Counted from the stretch's first letter, positions 41,375 through 50,524 are shown. The stretch is DNA of 64,000 nucleotides from Rhodobacter sp. (GCA_020637595.1 JACKKE010000005.1:62001-126000), one strand, 5' to 3'. Notes: generated by a model not told the origin, from the letters alone. Numbers and translations are program-made.

Positions 41375-43795
41375 ATGAAATTCACCCTGTCCTGGCTCAA
41401 GGAGCACCTGGAAACCGAGGCGACGCTCGAGCAGATCGTCGAGGCGCTGACCGATCTCGGGCTGGAGGTCGAGGAGGTGGCAGACCCGGCCGCGGCGCTG
41501 GGCGCGTTCCGTATCGCGCGTATCGTCGAGGCGGTGAAGCACCCGGATGCCGACAAGCTCAGGCTCTGCCGGGTCGAGGTGCTGGATGCGCCGGGCGGCA
41601 AGGCCGAGGAGGTGCAGGTGGTCTGCGGCGCGCCGAATGCGCGGACCGGGCTGGTGGGTGTGTTCGCGCCCGTCGGCACGCATATTCCCGGAACAGGCGT
41701 TGATCTGAAGCCGGGGGTGATTCGCGGTCAGGCCTCGAACGGGATGATGTGTTCCGAGCGCGAGCTGGAGCTGTCGGACGACCATGACGGGATCATCGAC
41801 CTGCCCGCGGATGCGCCGCTGGGCATGCGCTATATCGACTGGGCGGGGCTCAACGACCCGATGATCTATATCAAGATCACCCCGAACCGCCCGGATGCGC
41901 TGGGCGTGCGGGGTGTCGCGCGCGATCTGGCGGCGCGGGGGCTGGGGCGGTTGAAGCCGCTGGTGGTCGAGCCGGTGGCGGGGGCGTTTGCGAGCCCGAT
42001 CGCGGTGCAGATCGACCCGGCGCTGAAGGACAAGGGCTGCCCGCTGTTCATGGGCCGGGTGATCCGCGGTGTGAAGAACGGCCCCTCGCCGAAATGGCTG
42101 CAGCAGCGGCTGAAGGCGATCGGGTTGCGGCCGATCTCGGCCCTGGTCGATGTCACGAACTTCTTCACCTTCGCCTATAACCGGCCGTTGCACGTCTTTG
42201 ACGTGGCCAAGGTGGCGGGCGGTGTGCTGCGCATCCATCCGGCGCAGGGCGGCGAGGAGATCCTGGCGCTCGACGGCAAGACCTATGCGCTGCAGCCGGG
42301 GATGATGGCGATTTCGGATGCGGCGGGCGTCGAGTCCATCGCCGGGATCATGGGCGGCGAGCATTCGGGCTGCACCGACGAGACCACCGATGTGTTCCTG
42401 GAATCGGCCTATTGGGACCCGATCACCATCGCCACTACCGGCCGTGCGCTGAAGATCAACTCGGACGCGCGCTATCGCTTCGAGCGGGGCGTGGACCCGG
42501 CGTTCACGCCCGACGGGCTGGAGCTGGCGACGCGGATGATCCTGGAGCTGTGCGGTGGCGAGGCCAGCGACCTGGCGGTCGACGGTGCGGTGCCGGACAC
42601 CGCGCGCCGCTATCGCTTCGATGCGGCGCGGGTGGTCAGCCTGGTCGGCATGGACATCCCCGAGGCCGAGCAGCGCGCGACGCTGGAGGCGCTGGGCTTT
42701 GTGCTGGAGGGCGATCAGGCGGTGCCGCCGAGCTGGCGCCCGGATGTGCTGGGTGACGCGGATCTGGTCGAGGAGGTGGCGCGGATCGCCTCGCTGACCA
42801 AGCTGGAGGGCAAGCCGATGGCGCGCCCGAGCGCCGGGGTTCCGGCGCCGATCCTGACGCCCGTGCAAAAGCGCGAGCGCGCGGCGCGGCGCACGCTGGC
42901 GGCGCTGGGTTACCATGAATGCGTGACCTACAGCTTCATCGACGCGGCTTCGGCCGAGCGGTTCGGTGGTGGCGGCGATGCGGTGAAGCTGGAGAACCCG
43001 ATTTCCAGCGAGATGACGCATATGCGCCCGGATCTGCTGCCGGGGCTGTTGCAGGCGGCCGCGCGTAATCAGGCGCGCGGTTTCATGGACATGGCGCTGT
43101 TCGAGCTGGGCCCGGTGTTCCACGGCGGCGAGCCGGGCGAGCAGGCGATCCATGCGACGGGCCTTCTGGTCGGCGCCAGTGCCGCGCGCGATCCACATGG
43201 CAGCCGCCGCAGCGTGGATCTGTTCGACGCCAAGGCTGATGCCGAGGCGGTGCTGGCGGCGCTGGGTGCGCCGGCGCGCGCGCAATCCGATCGTTCGGTG
43301 CCTGAGTGGTTCCACCCGGGCCGGGCGGGGCGTCTGACGCTGGGGCCGAAGGTCGTTCTGGCCAGTTTTGGCGAGGTGCATCCGCGCATCCTGAAAGCCT
43401 ATGGCATCAAGGGCGCGGCGGTGGCCTTTACCGTGGTGCCGGCCGCGGTGCCGATGCCGCGCAACGCCTCGTCGACGCGGCCGGCGCTGGTGCTGAACGA
43501 CCTGCAGGCGGTCGAGCGCGATTTCGCCTTTGTGCTGGATATGCGCGTCGAGGCGCTGGCGGTGGTGAACGCGGCGCAGGGTGCGGACAAGGCGCTGATC
43601 GAGAGCGTGCGGGTCTTTGACGAATTCTCGGGCGACAAGGCCGAGGCGCAGATGGGTGCGGGCAAGAAGTCGCTGGCGATCAGCGTGCGTCTGCAGCCGC
43701 AGGGCAAGACCCTGACCGAAGAGGATATCGAGGCGGTCAGCGCCAAGATCGTCGACAAGGTCGGCAAGGCCACCGGCGGCACGCTGCGCGGCTGA
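41375..43795 (+). CDS. pheT: Phenylalanyl-tRNA synthetase beta subunit
   Basis: Charges tRNA-Phe together with PheS. The 806-aa protein has the N-terminal tRNA-binding domain (about 38-150), the B3/B4 editing region, the B5 domain and a C-terminal FDX-ACB anticodon-binding domain. The length and domain order are complete. The ATG follows GCGAAGGTCCGGCG. pheS is not adjacent in this window, unlike the usual pheST pair, which is common in this group. Confidence 0.97.
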   Translation: MKFTLSWLKEHLETEATLEQIVEALTDLGLEVEEVADPAAALGAFRIARIVEAVKHPDADKLRLCRVEVLDAPGGKAEEVQVVCGAPNARTGLVGVFAPVGTHIPGTGVDLKPGVIRGQASNGMMCSERELELSDDHDGIIDLPADAPLGMRYIDWAGLNDPMIYIKITPNRPDALGVRGVARDLAARGLGRLKPLVVEPVAGAFASPIAVQIDPALKDKGCPLFMGRVIRGVKNGPSPKWLQQRLKAIGLRPISALVDVTNFFTFAYNRPLHVFDVAKVAGGVLRIHPAQGGEEILALDGKTYALQPGMMAISDAAGVESIAGIMGGEHSGCTDETTDVFLESAYWDPITIATTGRALKINSDARYRFERGVDPAFTPDGLELATRMILELCGGEASDLAVDGAVPDTARRYRFDAARVVSLVGMDIPEAEQRATLEALGFVLEGDQAVPPSWRPDVLGDADLVEEVARIASLTKLEGKPMARPSAGVPAPILTPVQKRERAARRTLAALGYHECVTYSFIDAASAERFGGGGDAVKLENPISSEMTHMRPDLLPGLLQAAARNQARGFMDMALFELGPVFHGGEPGEQAIHATGLLVGASAARDPHGSRRSVDLFDAKADAEAVLAALGAPARAQSDRSVPEWFHPGRAGRLTLGPKVVLASFGEVHPRILKAYGIKGAAVAFTVVPAAVPMPRNASSTRPALVLNDLQAVERDFAFVLDMRVEALAVVNAAQGADKALIESVRVFDEFSGDKAEAQMGAGKKSLAISVRLQPQGKTLTEEDIEAVSAKIVDKVGKATGGTLRG

Positions 43796-43813
43796 CACCG
43801 GTTCGACAACCTG

Positions 43814-43845
43814 AAAGGGGCGGTCCTGCCGGGGCCGCCCTTTTT
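43814..43845 (+). terminator. Rho-independent terminator after pheT
   Basis: AAAGGGGCGG pairs with CCGCCCTTT (one bulged G) around a short GC-rich loop, followed by five T. It lies 18 bases after the pheT stop. Confidence 0.8.
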
Positions 43846-44002
43846 CATGGGGTTGGTGCCGAGGGGGACGGTGCGATCGCGCCGCGCCAAACTGCCCAAG
43901 CGAAGGGCAGTTGATGCGCGGCGCGGCGGCCGGGTGTGGCTTTTCCTTTACCTGCGTTCCCGGCGCGCTACGCTGAACGGGTCGAGCAGGAGGGCCGGAC
44001 CG

Positions 44003-45751
44003 ATCGCAGAAAAGACTTTCGCCACCGGGTTGCACGCGCGCCTGCAGGCGCTGCTGGCGCAGATCTATCCGCAAGAGGACACGCGCGCCCTGACCAATGC
44101 CGTGGTCGCTGCGTTCTGGCCACGGGACCGGGCGCAGCGCCAGCGTCCGCGCCGGCCGTCGAACGGGCTGTGGTCCGAGCGCGACGCGCTGGTCATCACC
44201 TATGGCAATTCGATCCAGGACGGGCAGCACAAGCCGCTGGACCTGCTGCTGGATTTCATCGACACCCGGCTTGGCGGGGTGGTGAACGGCGTGCATGTCC
44301 TGCCGTTCTTTCCCTATACCTCGGACGACGGGTTTGCGGTCACCGATTATTACAAGGTCGACCCGGCCTTGGGCGATTGGCCCGATATCCAGCGGATCGC
44401 GGCCGAGTTCACGCTGATGTCGGACATGGTGCTCAACCATGTCTCGTCGCAGGGGGTGTGGTTCAACGCCTATCGGCAGGGCAAGCCCCCCTATGACCGG
44501 TTCTTCAAGGAGGCCTCGCCCGGGGACGATCTGTCGGCTGTGGTCCGCCCGCGCACGACGCCGCTGCTGCAGGCGGTCGATACGGCGATGGGGCCGCGCC
44601 ATGTCTGGTGCACCTTCAGTCACGACCAGATCGACCTGGATTTCCACAACCCCGAGGTGCTGCTGGAAATCATCCGCATCCTGCGGTTCCACATCGACCA
44701 GGGGGTGCGGATCATCCGGCTGGATGCGGTGGCCTTTGTCTGGAAGGAAGCCGGATCGCCCTCGATCCACCTGCCGCAGACCCATGCCATCGTCAAACTG
44801 ATGCGCGTGCTGGCCGATTTCGCCACGGAAAAGGTCATCCTGCTGACCGAAACCAATGTCCCCAAGGCCGAGAACCTGTCCTATTTCGGCCGCCGGGACG
44901 AGGCGCATATGGTCTATCAGTTCCCCTTGCCGCCGCTGGTGCTGCACGCGCTGCTGTCGGGCAATGTGACGGTCCTGCGCCGCTGGCTCAGGGCAATGCC
45001 CCCGGCCCCCCTGGGCTGCGCCTATTTCAACTTTACCGCCAGCCATGACGGCATCGGCATGCGCCCGGTCGAGGGGATCCTGCCCCCCGACGAGATCGCC
45101 CGCATGATCGCGGCGGTGCGCGCCGCTGGCGGGCGGGTGTCGATGCGGTCCCTCGCGGACGGAACCGAGGCGCCCTATGAACTGAACTGCACCTATTTCG
45201 ACGCGATGAGCCGCACCTTTGCCGGCAACGAGACCGACAAGATCGCGCGGTTCCTGTGCTCGCAGACCATCGTCATGTCGCTCGAAGGGATCCCGGCCTT
45301 TTATATCCATTCGCTGCTGGCCACGCCCAACGACCACGATGCGGTCATTCACCGCGGCATGAACCGGGCGATCAACCGGCACCGCTGGCATTATCCGGCC
45401 CTGCGGGAGGCGCTGGACGATCCGGCCAGCGATCCGGCGCAGGTGCTGGGCGAGATGCAGCGCCGGCTGCGGATCCGGGCGCGGCAACCGGCGTTTCATC
45501 CCAACGCGACACAGCTGACGCTGCAGCTCGACGATCGGCTGCTGGGGGTCTGGCGGCAGTCGCTCGACCGGCATCAGTCGGTCTTTGCGCTGCACAATGT
45601 CTCGTCCGAGGCCCTGCAGATCGACGCCTATGCGCTCAACCTCATCGAGGACGAGGACTGGCGCGACCTTCTGTCGGGCGAGAGCATCGACGCCGCCGGC
45701 ATCATCACGATGGCGCCGTATCAGTGCCGCTGGATCAGCAACGCGCGTTAA
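44003..45751 (+). CDS. GH13_18 sugar phosphorylase, probably glucosylglycerate phosphorylase
   Basis: A glycoside hydrolase family 13 subfamily 18 enzyme of about 582 aa. It has the TIM-barrel motifs FPYTSDDGF, the nucleophile Asp241 in IRLDAVAF, the acid/base Glu283 in LTETNVP and SHDGIG. Gene context (glucosylglycerate synthesis genes convergent and overlapping) argues for glucosylglycerate phosphorylase over sucrose phosphorylase. Start problem: the only strong ribosome site (AGGAGG) is followed 9 bases on by an ATC, used here as the nominal start. Alternatives are TTG at 44030 and GTG at 43934. The stop overlaps the converging gene by 4 bases. Confidence 0.75.
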   Translation: MAEKTFATGLHARLQALLAQIYPQEDTRALTNAVVAAFWPRDRAQRQRPRRPSNGLWSERDALVITYGNSIQDGQHKPLDLLLDFIDTRLGGVVNGVHVLPFFPYTSDDGFAVTDYYKVDPALGDWPDIQRIAAEFTLMSDMVLNHVSSQGVWFNAYRQGKPPYDRFFKEASPGDDLSAVVRPRTTPLLQAVDTAMGPRHVWCTFSHDQIDLDFHNPEVLLEIIRILRFHIDQGVRIIRLDAVAFVWKEAGSPSIHLPQTHAIVKLMRVLADFATEKVILLTETNVPKAENLSYFGRRDEAHMVYQFPLPPLVLHALLSGNVTVLRRWLRAMPPAPLGCAYFNFTASHDGIGMRPVEGILPPDEIARMIAAVRAAGGRVSMRSLADGTEAPYELNCTYFDAMSRTFAGNETDKIARFLCSQTIVMSLEGIPAFYIHSLLATPNDHDAVIHRGMNRAINRHRWHYPALREALDDPASDPAQVLGEMQRRLRIRARQPAFHPNATQLTLQLDDRLLGVWRQSLDRHQSVFALHNVSSEALQIDAYALNLIEDEDWRDLLSGESIDAAGIITMAPYQCRWISNAR

Positions 45752-46971
45752 GGGGCGGTCTCGGCCATGTCGGCGGCGACGGCGGTGCGGAAATCGGTCA
45801 GAAAGGCGGGATCGGCGGCGTTGACCAGGTTCCAGTTGGGGATGAAGGGCAGCTCTTGCGGCTTGTCCAGGAACACCTGGCCGGCCTGCATGATATTTTC
45901 GGCAAACAGCGCGATCGAGCGTTCCTCGGCGTGACGGTCAAAGGACAGCCCGTTCATCTGCGCGTCGTGGGAATAGACGTCCAGCATGTCCAGGGCGCGG
46001 CGGTAATAGGTGGCCTTGAGCGTGCGAAAGACATTCGGGGAAAACACCGTGCCATCGGCCGCCAGCTTGCGAAAGATCGCCTTGCAGATATCCAGCGACA
46101 TGCGGTTCAGGCCGCTTTCGGCATCCTCGGGCGACAGATCCTGATGCTTGTGGTCATAGGTGTCGGCGATTTCCACCTGACAGACCGCGCGCGGCCCCAG
46201 ATTGCGCCAGGCCTCGGACAGAACGCCGATCTCCAGCCCCCAGTCCGAGGGCATGCGCAAGTCGGGCAGGGTGGCGGTGCGCATCGCGAATTCGCCGGAC
46301 AGCGGATAGCGAAAGGCGCGCAGGTAGTCGATATAGTCGCGGTCCCCGACCACTTTCTTCAGCGCGATCAGCAGCGGGCTGACCAGATTGCGCGTGACCC
46401 GCCCGCCCAGCCGGTTGCCGGCCACGCGCGGGTAAAACCCCTTGGACAGGTGATAGGGAAAGGCCGGGTGCGCGACCGGATAGACCAGCCGTGACAGCAT
46501 CTCGTGCGAATAGGTGACGATGTCGCAATCGTGGATCGCCATCACCGCCGAATCCGCGCAGGCGATCAGATACCCGATGCAGGTCCAGACGTTGCGGCCC
46601 TTGCCGGCTTCGATCGGGCCCAGGCCCAGCGGGTCCAGCCGTTCCATCAGCGCCCGCATCCTGGGGCCGTCGTTCCAGATCACCACATGGTTCTGGGGCA
46701 GGGCGGCAAAGAACCGCCGGGCGTGCCGGAACTGCTCTTCGGTTGCGGCGTCGAGGCCGATGATCACCCGGTGCAGGTATTTCACCTTGGCCAGTTCGCT
46801 CAGGATGTTCGGCAGGGCCGGGCTTTCCAGTTCGGAATAGAGCGAGGGCAGGATCAGGCTGATCTTGCGGGTCTGGGCAAAGGTTTCCAGCCGGTATTCC
46901 AGCTCGTCCAGCGGGCGGGTGCGCAGGTTGTGAAACTGCGCGATGTTGCCGTTTTGATGAAAGTCAGCCAC
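45748..46971 (-). CDS. gpgS: Glucosyl-3-phosphoglycerate synthase
   Basis: A GT81-type glycosyltransferase of 407 aa that transfers a sugar from an NDP donor to 3-phosphoglycerate, the first step of glucosylglycerate synthesis. Visible features are SLILPSLYSE at the nucleotide site, EAGKGRNVWTCIGYL, the DxD-like AIHDCDIVTY and the PLSGEFAMR region. Mannosyl transfer is a lesser alternative. The gene overlaps the phosphatase gene upstream by 8 bases, so the two are coupled. It converges on the phosphorylase with a 4-base overlap of the stops. Confidence 0.85.
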   Translation of the reverse strand: MADFHQNGNIAQFHNLRTRPLDELEYRLETFAQTRKISLILPSLYSELESPALPNILSELAKVKYLHRVIIGLDAATEEQFRHARRFFAALPQNHVVIWNDGPRMRALMERLDPLGLGPIEAGKGRNVWTCIGYLIACADSAVMAIHDCDIVTYSHEMLSRLVYPVAHPAFPYHLSKGFYPRVAGNRLGGRVTRNLVSPLLIALKKVVGDRDYIDYLRAFRYPLSGEFAMRTATLPDLRMPSDWGLEIGVLSEAWRNLGPRAVCQVEIADTYDHKHQDLSPEDAESGLNRMSLDICKAIFRKLAADGTVFSPNVFRTLKATYYRRALDMLDVYSHDAQMNGLSFDRHAEERSIALFAENIMQAGQVFLDKPQELPFIPNWNLVNAADPAFLTDFRTAVAADMAETAP

Positions 46972-47734
46972 GGCTGTCTCCTTTCTCTGTCATGCCGAGA
47001 TCGGCCAGCGCGGCCGCCAGACCTTCGGCCCAGCCGGACGGCCCCTCGGCCCGCGTGCGCAGAACCCGGCCCTGATCCTCGCCGGGCAGGGGGGGGATAC
47101 CCGGGCCGCCATCGTTGCGCACGATGATTGCGCGGTCGGCAGCGGTCAGCATCTCGATGTCGTTGGGGGCGTCGCCCAGGGCAATGGTGGTGTCCGGGGC
47201 AAACCGCGCGACCAGTTCGGCCATCCGTGCGGCTTTCGTGCCGCCGAACGAGAGCGTCAGGAACCGCCCGCCACGGCGCGCGGTGATGCCGAGGGCTGCA
47301 AGATCCGCAAGGAACCGGTCAAGCCCGGCCGCATCGCCCTGCCAGAGCCCCGGTTCGGAATGGCTGCGCCGGCGCGCCCGGGCGGCGTCGGCCGGCGACA
47401 GGCCGGTGCAGGCGGCGACCTCGGCGTCGGTCATGTCGCCGAAGCCGCGAAACGGGGCGGCCAGCCCGGCCAGGGCCGCGCGCAGCCGGCGATAGGCGCT
47501 GTCGTCCGTCCCACCGTCGAGCAGGGCGGCACCGTTCTCGACGATGGCGGGCCAGTGGCTCAGGCCCAGGCGTTCCTGCCAGCCGGCGATTTCGGCGGCG
47601 GTTTTCGACGAGGCGAGGATCACCGGCACGCCCAGCCGCGCCAGCCGGTCCAGCATCGGCATCGCCGGGCCGGTGTCATAGCTGCCGTGGTCCAGCAATG
47701 TGCCGTCGAGATCGGTAAAGACGAGCAGTCGCAC
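46964..47734 (-). CDS. Glucosyl/mannosyl-3-phosphoglycerate phosphatase (HAD, MPGP type)
   Basis: A 256-aa HAD phosphatase with the nucleophile pair Asp8/Asp10 in FTDLDGTLLD, motif II ILASSKTAAE and motif IV ALGDAPNDIEM, characteristic of mannosyl-3-phosphoglycerate phosphatases and their glucosyl counterparts. It removes the phosphate to yield glucosylglycerate. It is the first gene of the two-gene operon with gpgS, with an 8-base overlap. The sugar specificity is inferred from context. Confidence 0.85.
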   Translation of the reverse strand: MRLLVFTDLDGTLLDHGSYDTGPAMPMLDRLARLGVPVILASSKTAAEIAGWQERLGLSHWPAIVENGAALLDGGTDDSAYRRLRAALAGLAAPFRGFGDMTDAEVAACTGLSPADAARARRRSHSEPGLWQGDAAGLDRFLADLAALGITARRGGRFLTLSFGGTKAARMAELVARFAPDTTIALGDAPNDIEMLTAADRAIIVRNDGGPGIPPLPGEDQGRVLRTRAEGPSGWAEGLAAALADLGMTEKGDSRG

Positions 47735-47909
47735 AGGCGTTCCGTTCTGGCCTTGGGGGCCGGCCCTCGATGCCGGCGTTGCGGCCAGACTAGCCCGCCG
47801 GGTGCGGATCGGCCACGCAACGGGCGGTTCCGAATGCAGGTATGCGAATTATGCCCATTTTTTATGCAGTAACCCCGTTGGGCGACACTGGATTTCGATG
47901 TCCCGCGAT

Positions 47910-48320
47910 CTACTGGATCGACAGGTCCAGGTTGAAGGCGGTCGTCCGCCCGGCGTCGCGGTCATTGCCCATGTGGTAGACCCGGATTGTGTAGGTCCCG
48001 CTGGTGGGCAGCGTGACCGTGGCGGTGTTGCCGTAGATCGAGCCGTTATAGAGCGCCTCGCCCGTGCTGTTCGGCGGGAGGATGTTGAAATAGACAGTGC
48101 CGTGGCCGTTGCTGTCCGACACGGTGAGGTCCACGAACATCTGCTGGCCTGCATTCGCCCCGAGGCGATAGTCCATGTAATCGTCGCCGGAGATCGTGCC
48201 GCTGACCATCGTGCCATAGGCCCCGTGCTGGAAATGCACGTCGGCACTCATCTGGGCCGTGGCCGGCCCCCCGAAGGACAGGGCAAGGGCGGCAAGGGCG
48301 AGGATTGGAAATCTGGGCAT
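47910..48320 (-). CDS. PliG-like inhibitor of g-type lysozyme
   Basis: A 136-aa secreted protein with a signal peptide (ALAALALSFGGPATA). The mature part follows the PliG pattern: FQHGAYGTMVSGTISG and DYMDYRLGANAGQ, then LPTSGTYTIRVY, GNDRDAG and a final NLDLSI. These correspond in order to the conserved regions of enterobacterial periplasmic PliG proteins, which block goose-type lysozymes. Alternatively it is a general PPC-fold protein. GAAAGGAAAGATC precedes the ATG. Confidence 0.7.
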   Translation of the reverse strand: MPRFPILALAALALSFGGPATAQMSADVHFQHGAYGTMVSGTISGDDYMDYRLGANAGQQMFVDLTVSDSNGHGTVYFNILPPNSTGEALYNGSIYGNTATVTLPTSGTYTIRVYHMGNDRDAGRTTAFNLDLSIQ

Positions 48321-48357
48321 GATCTTTCCTTTCTAGGGGCGCGTTTTGTGCCCGGGT

Positions 48358-48702
48358 TCAGGGGGCCAGAGCGTCGCCGAGGAGGAGGTCGCGCGGGGCC
48401 TCGTCGACAAGGCGCCTGCCGTCCTCGGTCAAGGTGAGGGTCGGGGAACCGGCCCCGTCGTCGCGTGTCACGCTCATCGCGTCGATATCGTAGCGCCGCG
48501 ATGCGCCGTCTGGCGGGGAGATCAGCAGCGACATCGGCCCCTCGGGATGCCTGGTGAATTCGCCCGGCCGCAGTGCGTGGAACTTTCGGAACACCTGCTG
48601 GCCGTGGCCGGCACTGGCGGACTGGGTGAAGCCTGCGGCGTCGTCGTTGCGCAGCAGATGGTGTGGCGGGACAGGGTTATCGCCGCCCCCCGGCGACGGC
48701 AC
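48358..48702 (-). CDS. Hypothetical protein overlapping the membrane-protein gene
   Basis: A 114-residue frame from a GTG inside the end of the upstream gene. The C-terminal two-thirds look like protein (segments such as MSLLISPPDGASRRYDIDAM and LTLTEDGRRLVDEAPRDLL). The first 30 residues are odd and no ribosome site is visible, so the start is uncertain and the gene may be degraded or begin further in. No family recognised. Confidence 0.4.
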   Translation of the reverse strand: MPSPGGGDNPVPPHHLLRNDDAAGFTQSASAGHGQQVFRKFHALRPGEFTRHPEGPMSLLISPPDGASRRYDIDAMSVTRDDGAGSPTLTLTEDGRRLVDEAPRDLLLGDALAP

Positions 48703-48946
48703 GACAGAGGGCGCGCAGGATGATCAGGTTCAGCACAGGTGCCAGGATCATGCCCCACATCGGCAGTCCCTGCGGCAGCATGTCGACCCACCGGTTCCAC
48801 GGCAGGCCCAGCGGCACGAGGAACACGCCCGACAACGGGTCGCGCTCCTGTCCGAACAGACCGAATGTGCCGATGACCAGCAAGGCCAGCGCCACGAGAT
48901 AGGCGAGAGCGAACAGCCGGACGATCCAGCGGCACAGGAGGTGCAT
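48677..48946 (-). CDS. Small membrane protein
   Basis: An 89-aa protein with two membrane segments (LFALAYLVALALLVIGTFG and MWGMILAPVLNLIILRALC) and a short Arg-rich tail. AAGGAGAGGCCGTC precedes the ATG. No family recognised. It sits within the envelope-protein island between the PliG-like gene and the divergent META/LprI-MliC operon. Confidence 0.6.
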   Translation of the reverse strand: MHLLCRWIVRLFALAYLVALALLVIGTFGLFGQERDPLSGVFLVPLGLPWNRWVDMLPQGLPMWGMILAPVLNLIILRALCRAVAGGRR

Positions 48947-49218
48947 GACGGCCTCTCCTTGATGAGGTTCGGTCTGGTCCCAAGCCGAACGTGTTGCGCC
49001 GCGTATGGGATCCGAGAAAGCGATTCCCTTCAACCCGGAAAACGGTCGATGCCTTGCAGGCAATCCGTTGCTCCGCGAACATGTGATGCCGGGAGCTGTT
49101 TGAGAATCGAGCCCGTCGTGTCATCATTTGATTGGGGTCCATACCGGGATGCGGTCGCGGAACCACGGGCTTCTCGACCGCCAGACGTCTGAGGCCCCCC
49201 TTTGAACAGGAGGTTTCG

Positions 49219-49503
49219 ATGGTCTTGCGCAGGTTTTGCATCCTTCTCGTGCCGACCGTCCTCGCCGCGCCGATGGCCTTTGCCCAACAAACCGTCGGCT
49301 ATGAGGCTCAGGGACAGGCCTGTGCCGTCGTGCATTCGATGATGCCCGGTGTCGAGATGTCCCAGATCCGGGTGAACGGGTTCGACGAAGCCCGGGCGGG
49401 GAACACCGTCATAGTCCTGCAGACCGCAGACGACAGGCATGCGGCCAACTGCGAGGTCGACGATCACGGCACCGTGGTCGCCATCGAGAGGATACGCGAT
49501 TGA
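49219..49503 (+). CDS. Small secreted protein of unknown function
   Basis: A 94-aa protein with a signal peptide (ILLVPTVLAAPMAFA). The mature part has two cysteines (in GQACAVV and AANCEVD), suggesting one disulfide. It is mostly strand-like. CAGGAGGTTTCG precedes the ATG. Its TGA overlaps the TTG start of the next gene, so it is the first gene of a three-gene coupled operon with the META-domain and LprI-MliC genes. No family recognised. Confidence 0.6.
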   Translation: MVLRRFCILLVPTVLAAPMAFAQQTVGYEAQGQACAVVHSMMPGVEMSQIRVNGFDEARAGNTVIVLQTADDRHAANCEVDDHGTVVAIERIRD

Positions 49504-49898
49504 ACCGGCTGCTTGTTACCGCCGTGGCGATGGCCACGCTTTTGCCGATCGGGGCCGGGGCCGACGAGGCGCCGCTCTCGGTCTGGTCCATCGTGGCGGT
49601 TTCGGGAACCGCGACGGAAAACGGGGCTGAAATCGCCTTCAGCGCCGATGGCCACGCCTCGGGCACCAGCGGTTGCAACCGCTTCAGCGGGGCGGTCAGC
49701 CAGCAGGGCGATGTGCTGACCCTCGGCCCGCTCGCCAGCACCCGCATGGCCTGCCCGGAACCGCTGTCCTCGCAGGAAGCGGCGATCTTTGCGCTGCTGG
49801 GGCAGCCGTTGCGCGTTGCTGTTGATCTGACGACCGGCAGTGCGACGCTCACCGCCGCGGATGGCGCGACCCTGGCCCTGCAACGGCGGCGGCAATGA
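49500..49898 (+). CDS. META-domain (HslJ-like) secreted protein
   Basis: A 132-aa protein whose residues about 28-125 match the META fold: a Trp in LSVWSIVAV, the SGTSGCNRFSGAV signature with its Cys, and STRMACPEPLSSQE. Family members include HslJ and other envelope stress proteins of unclear function. The start is an unusual TTG that overlaps the previous stop (ATTGA) and is preceded by GAGAGGAT. Its stop overlaps the next start as ATGA. An N-terminal signal peptide is visible. Confidence 0.75.
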   Translation: MNRLLVTAVAMATLLPIGAGADEAPLSVWSIVAVSGTATENGAEIAFSADGHASGTSGCNRFSGAVSQQGDVLTLGPLASTRMACPEPLSSQEAAIFALLGQPLRVAVDLTTGSATLTAADGATLALQRRRQ

Positions 49899-50524
49899 TC
49901 CGCGCGGCCCTTGTCACGGTCCTCCTCGCAGGCCCCGCCACCGCACAGAGCGTCGCGCCCTCGTTCGACTGCGCGCGGGGCGACAGCGATGCGGAAACCG
50001 CGATCTGCACGCATGACGGGCTGGCCGAGATGGACAATGAATTGTCCCGTCTCTACGGGTTGGCAATGGCCGGCCTGACCGCGGACACGCCCCGCCACGA
50101 CGCCTTGCGGCAATCCGAGCGTGACTGGGTTCGTGACCGGCGCGATTGCTGGCGCGCGTCCATCGGGTTGGAGACCTGCGTTGCCAACGCTTATGCGATG
50201 CGCATCCACGACCTGCGCGAGGGCTACGCCGGGGCGCGTAGCGACGATGCCGCGGGGATCAGCACGGGGCCGGTTGCCTGGGCCTGCGACGGGCTTGACG
50301 CCCTGGTCAGCGCGGTGTTCGTGAACGGATCGCAACCGATGGTTTCGCTGCGCTGGCTCGACCGGCAGATGGCGCTGCCCGGCGTGCCCTCGGGGTCGGG
50401 CGCGAAATATGCGAGCGACCTGTGGGATGGCGGCCCGTCCCTGTTCTGGATCCACGGCAACGAGGCGCTGTTCGCGCCGCCGGGCGGCGCCGAGATGACC
50501 TGCCACCAAGAGCCGGTTGGCTGA
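49895..50524 (+). CDS. Fused LprI-MliC lysozyme inhibitor
   Basis: A 209-aa secreted protein with a short signal peptide ending GPATAQS. Residues about 25-110 match the LprI N-terminal (DUF1311) domain, with cysteine pairs in FDCARGDSDAETAIC and DCWRASIGLETC. Residues about 125-205 match MliC, the c-type lysozyme inhibitor: WACDGLD, then SGSGAKYAS, FWIHGNEALF and a final MTCHQ. Both domains are known inhibitor modules. Here they are fused. It is the last gene of the coupled operon. Confidence 0.8.
   Translation: MIRAALVTVLLAGPATAQSVAPSFDCARGDSDAETAICTHDGLAEMDNELSRLYGLAMAGLTADTPRHDALRQSERDWVRDRRDCWRASIGLETCVANAYAMRIHDLREGYAGARSDDAAGISTGPVAWACDGLDALVSAVFVNGSQPMVSLRWLDRQMALPGVPSGSGAKYASDLWDGGPSLFWIHGNEALFAPPGGAEMTCHQEPVG

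Noticed and set aside
40880..45595. A 1571-codon open frame antisense to the protease, pheT and phosphorylase genes
   Set aside because: It is a shadow caused by high GC at third positions. Its product is low-complexity Arg/His/Gln-rich and it overlaps strongly supported genes.
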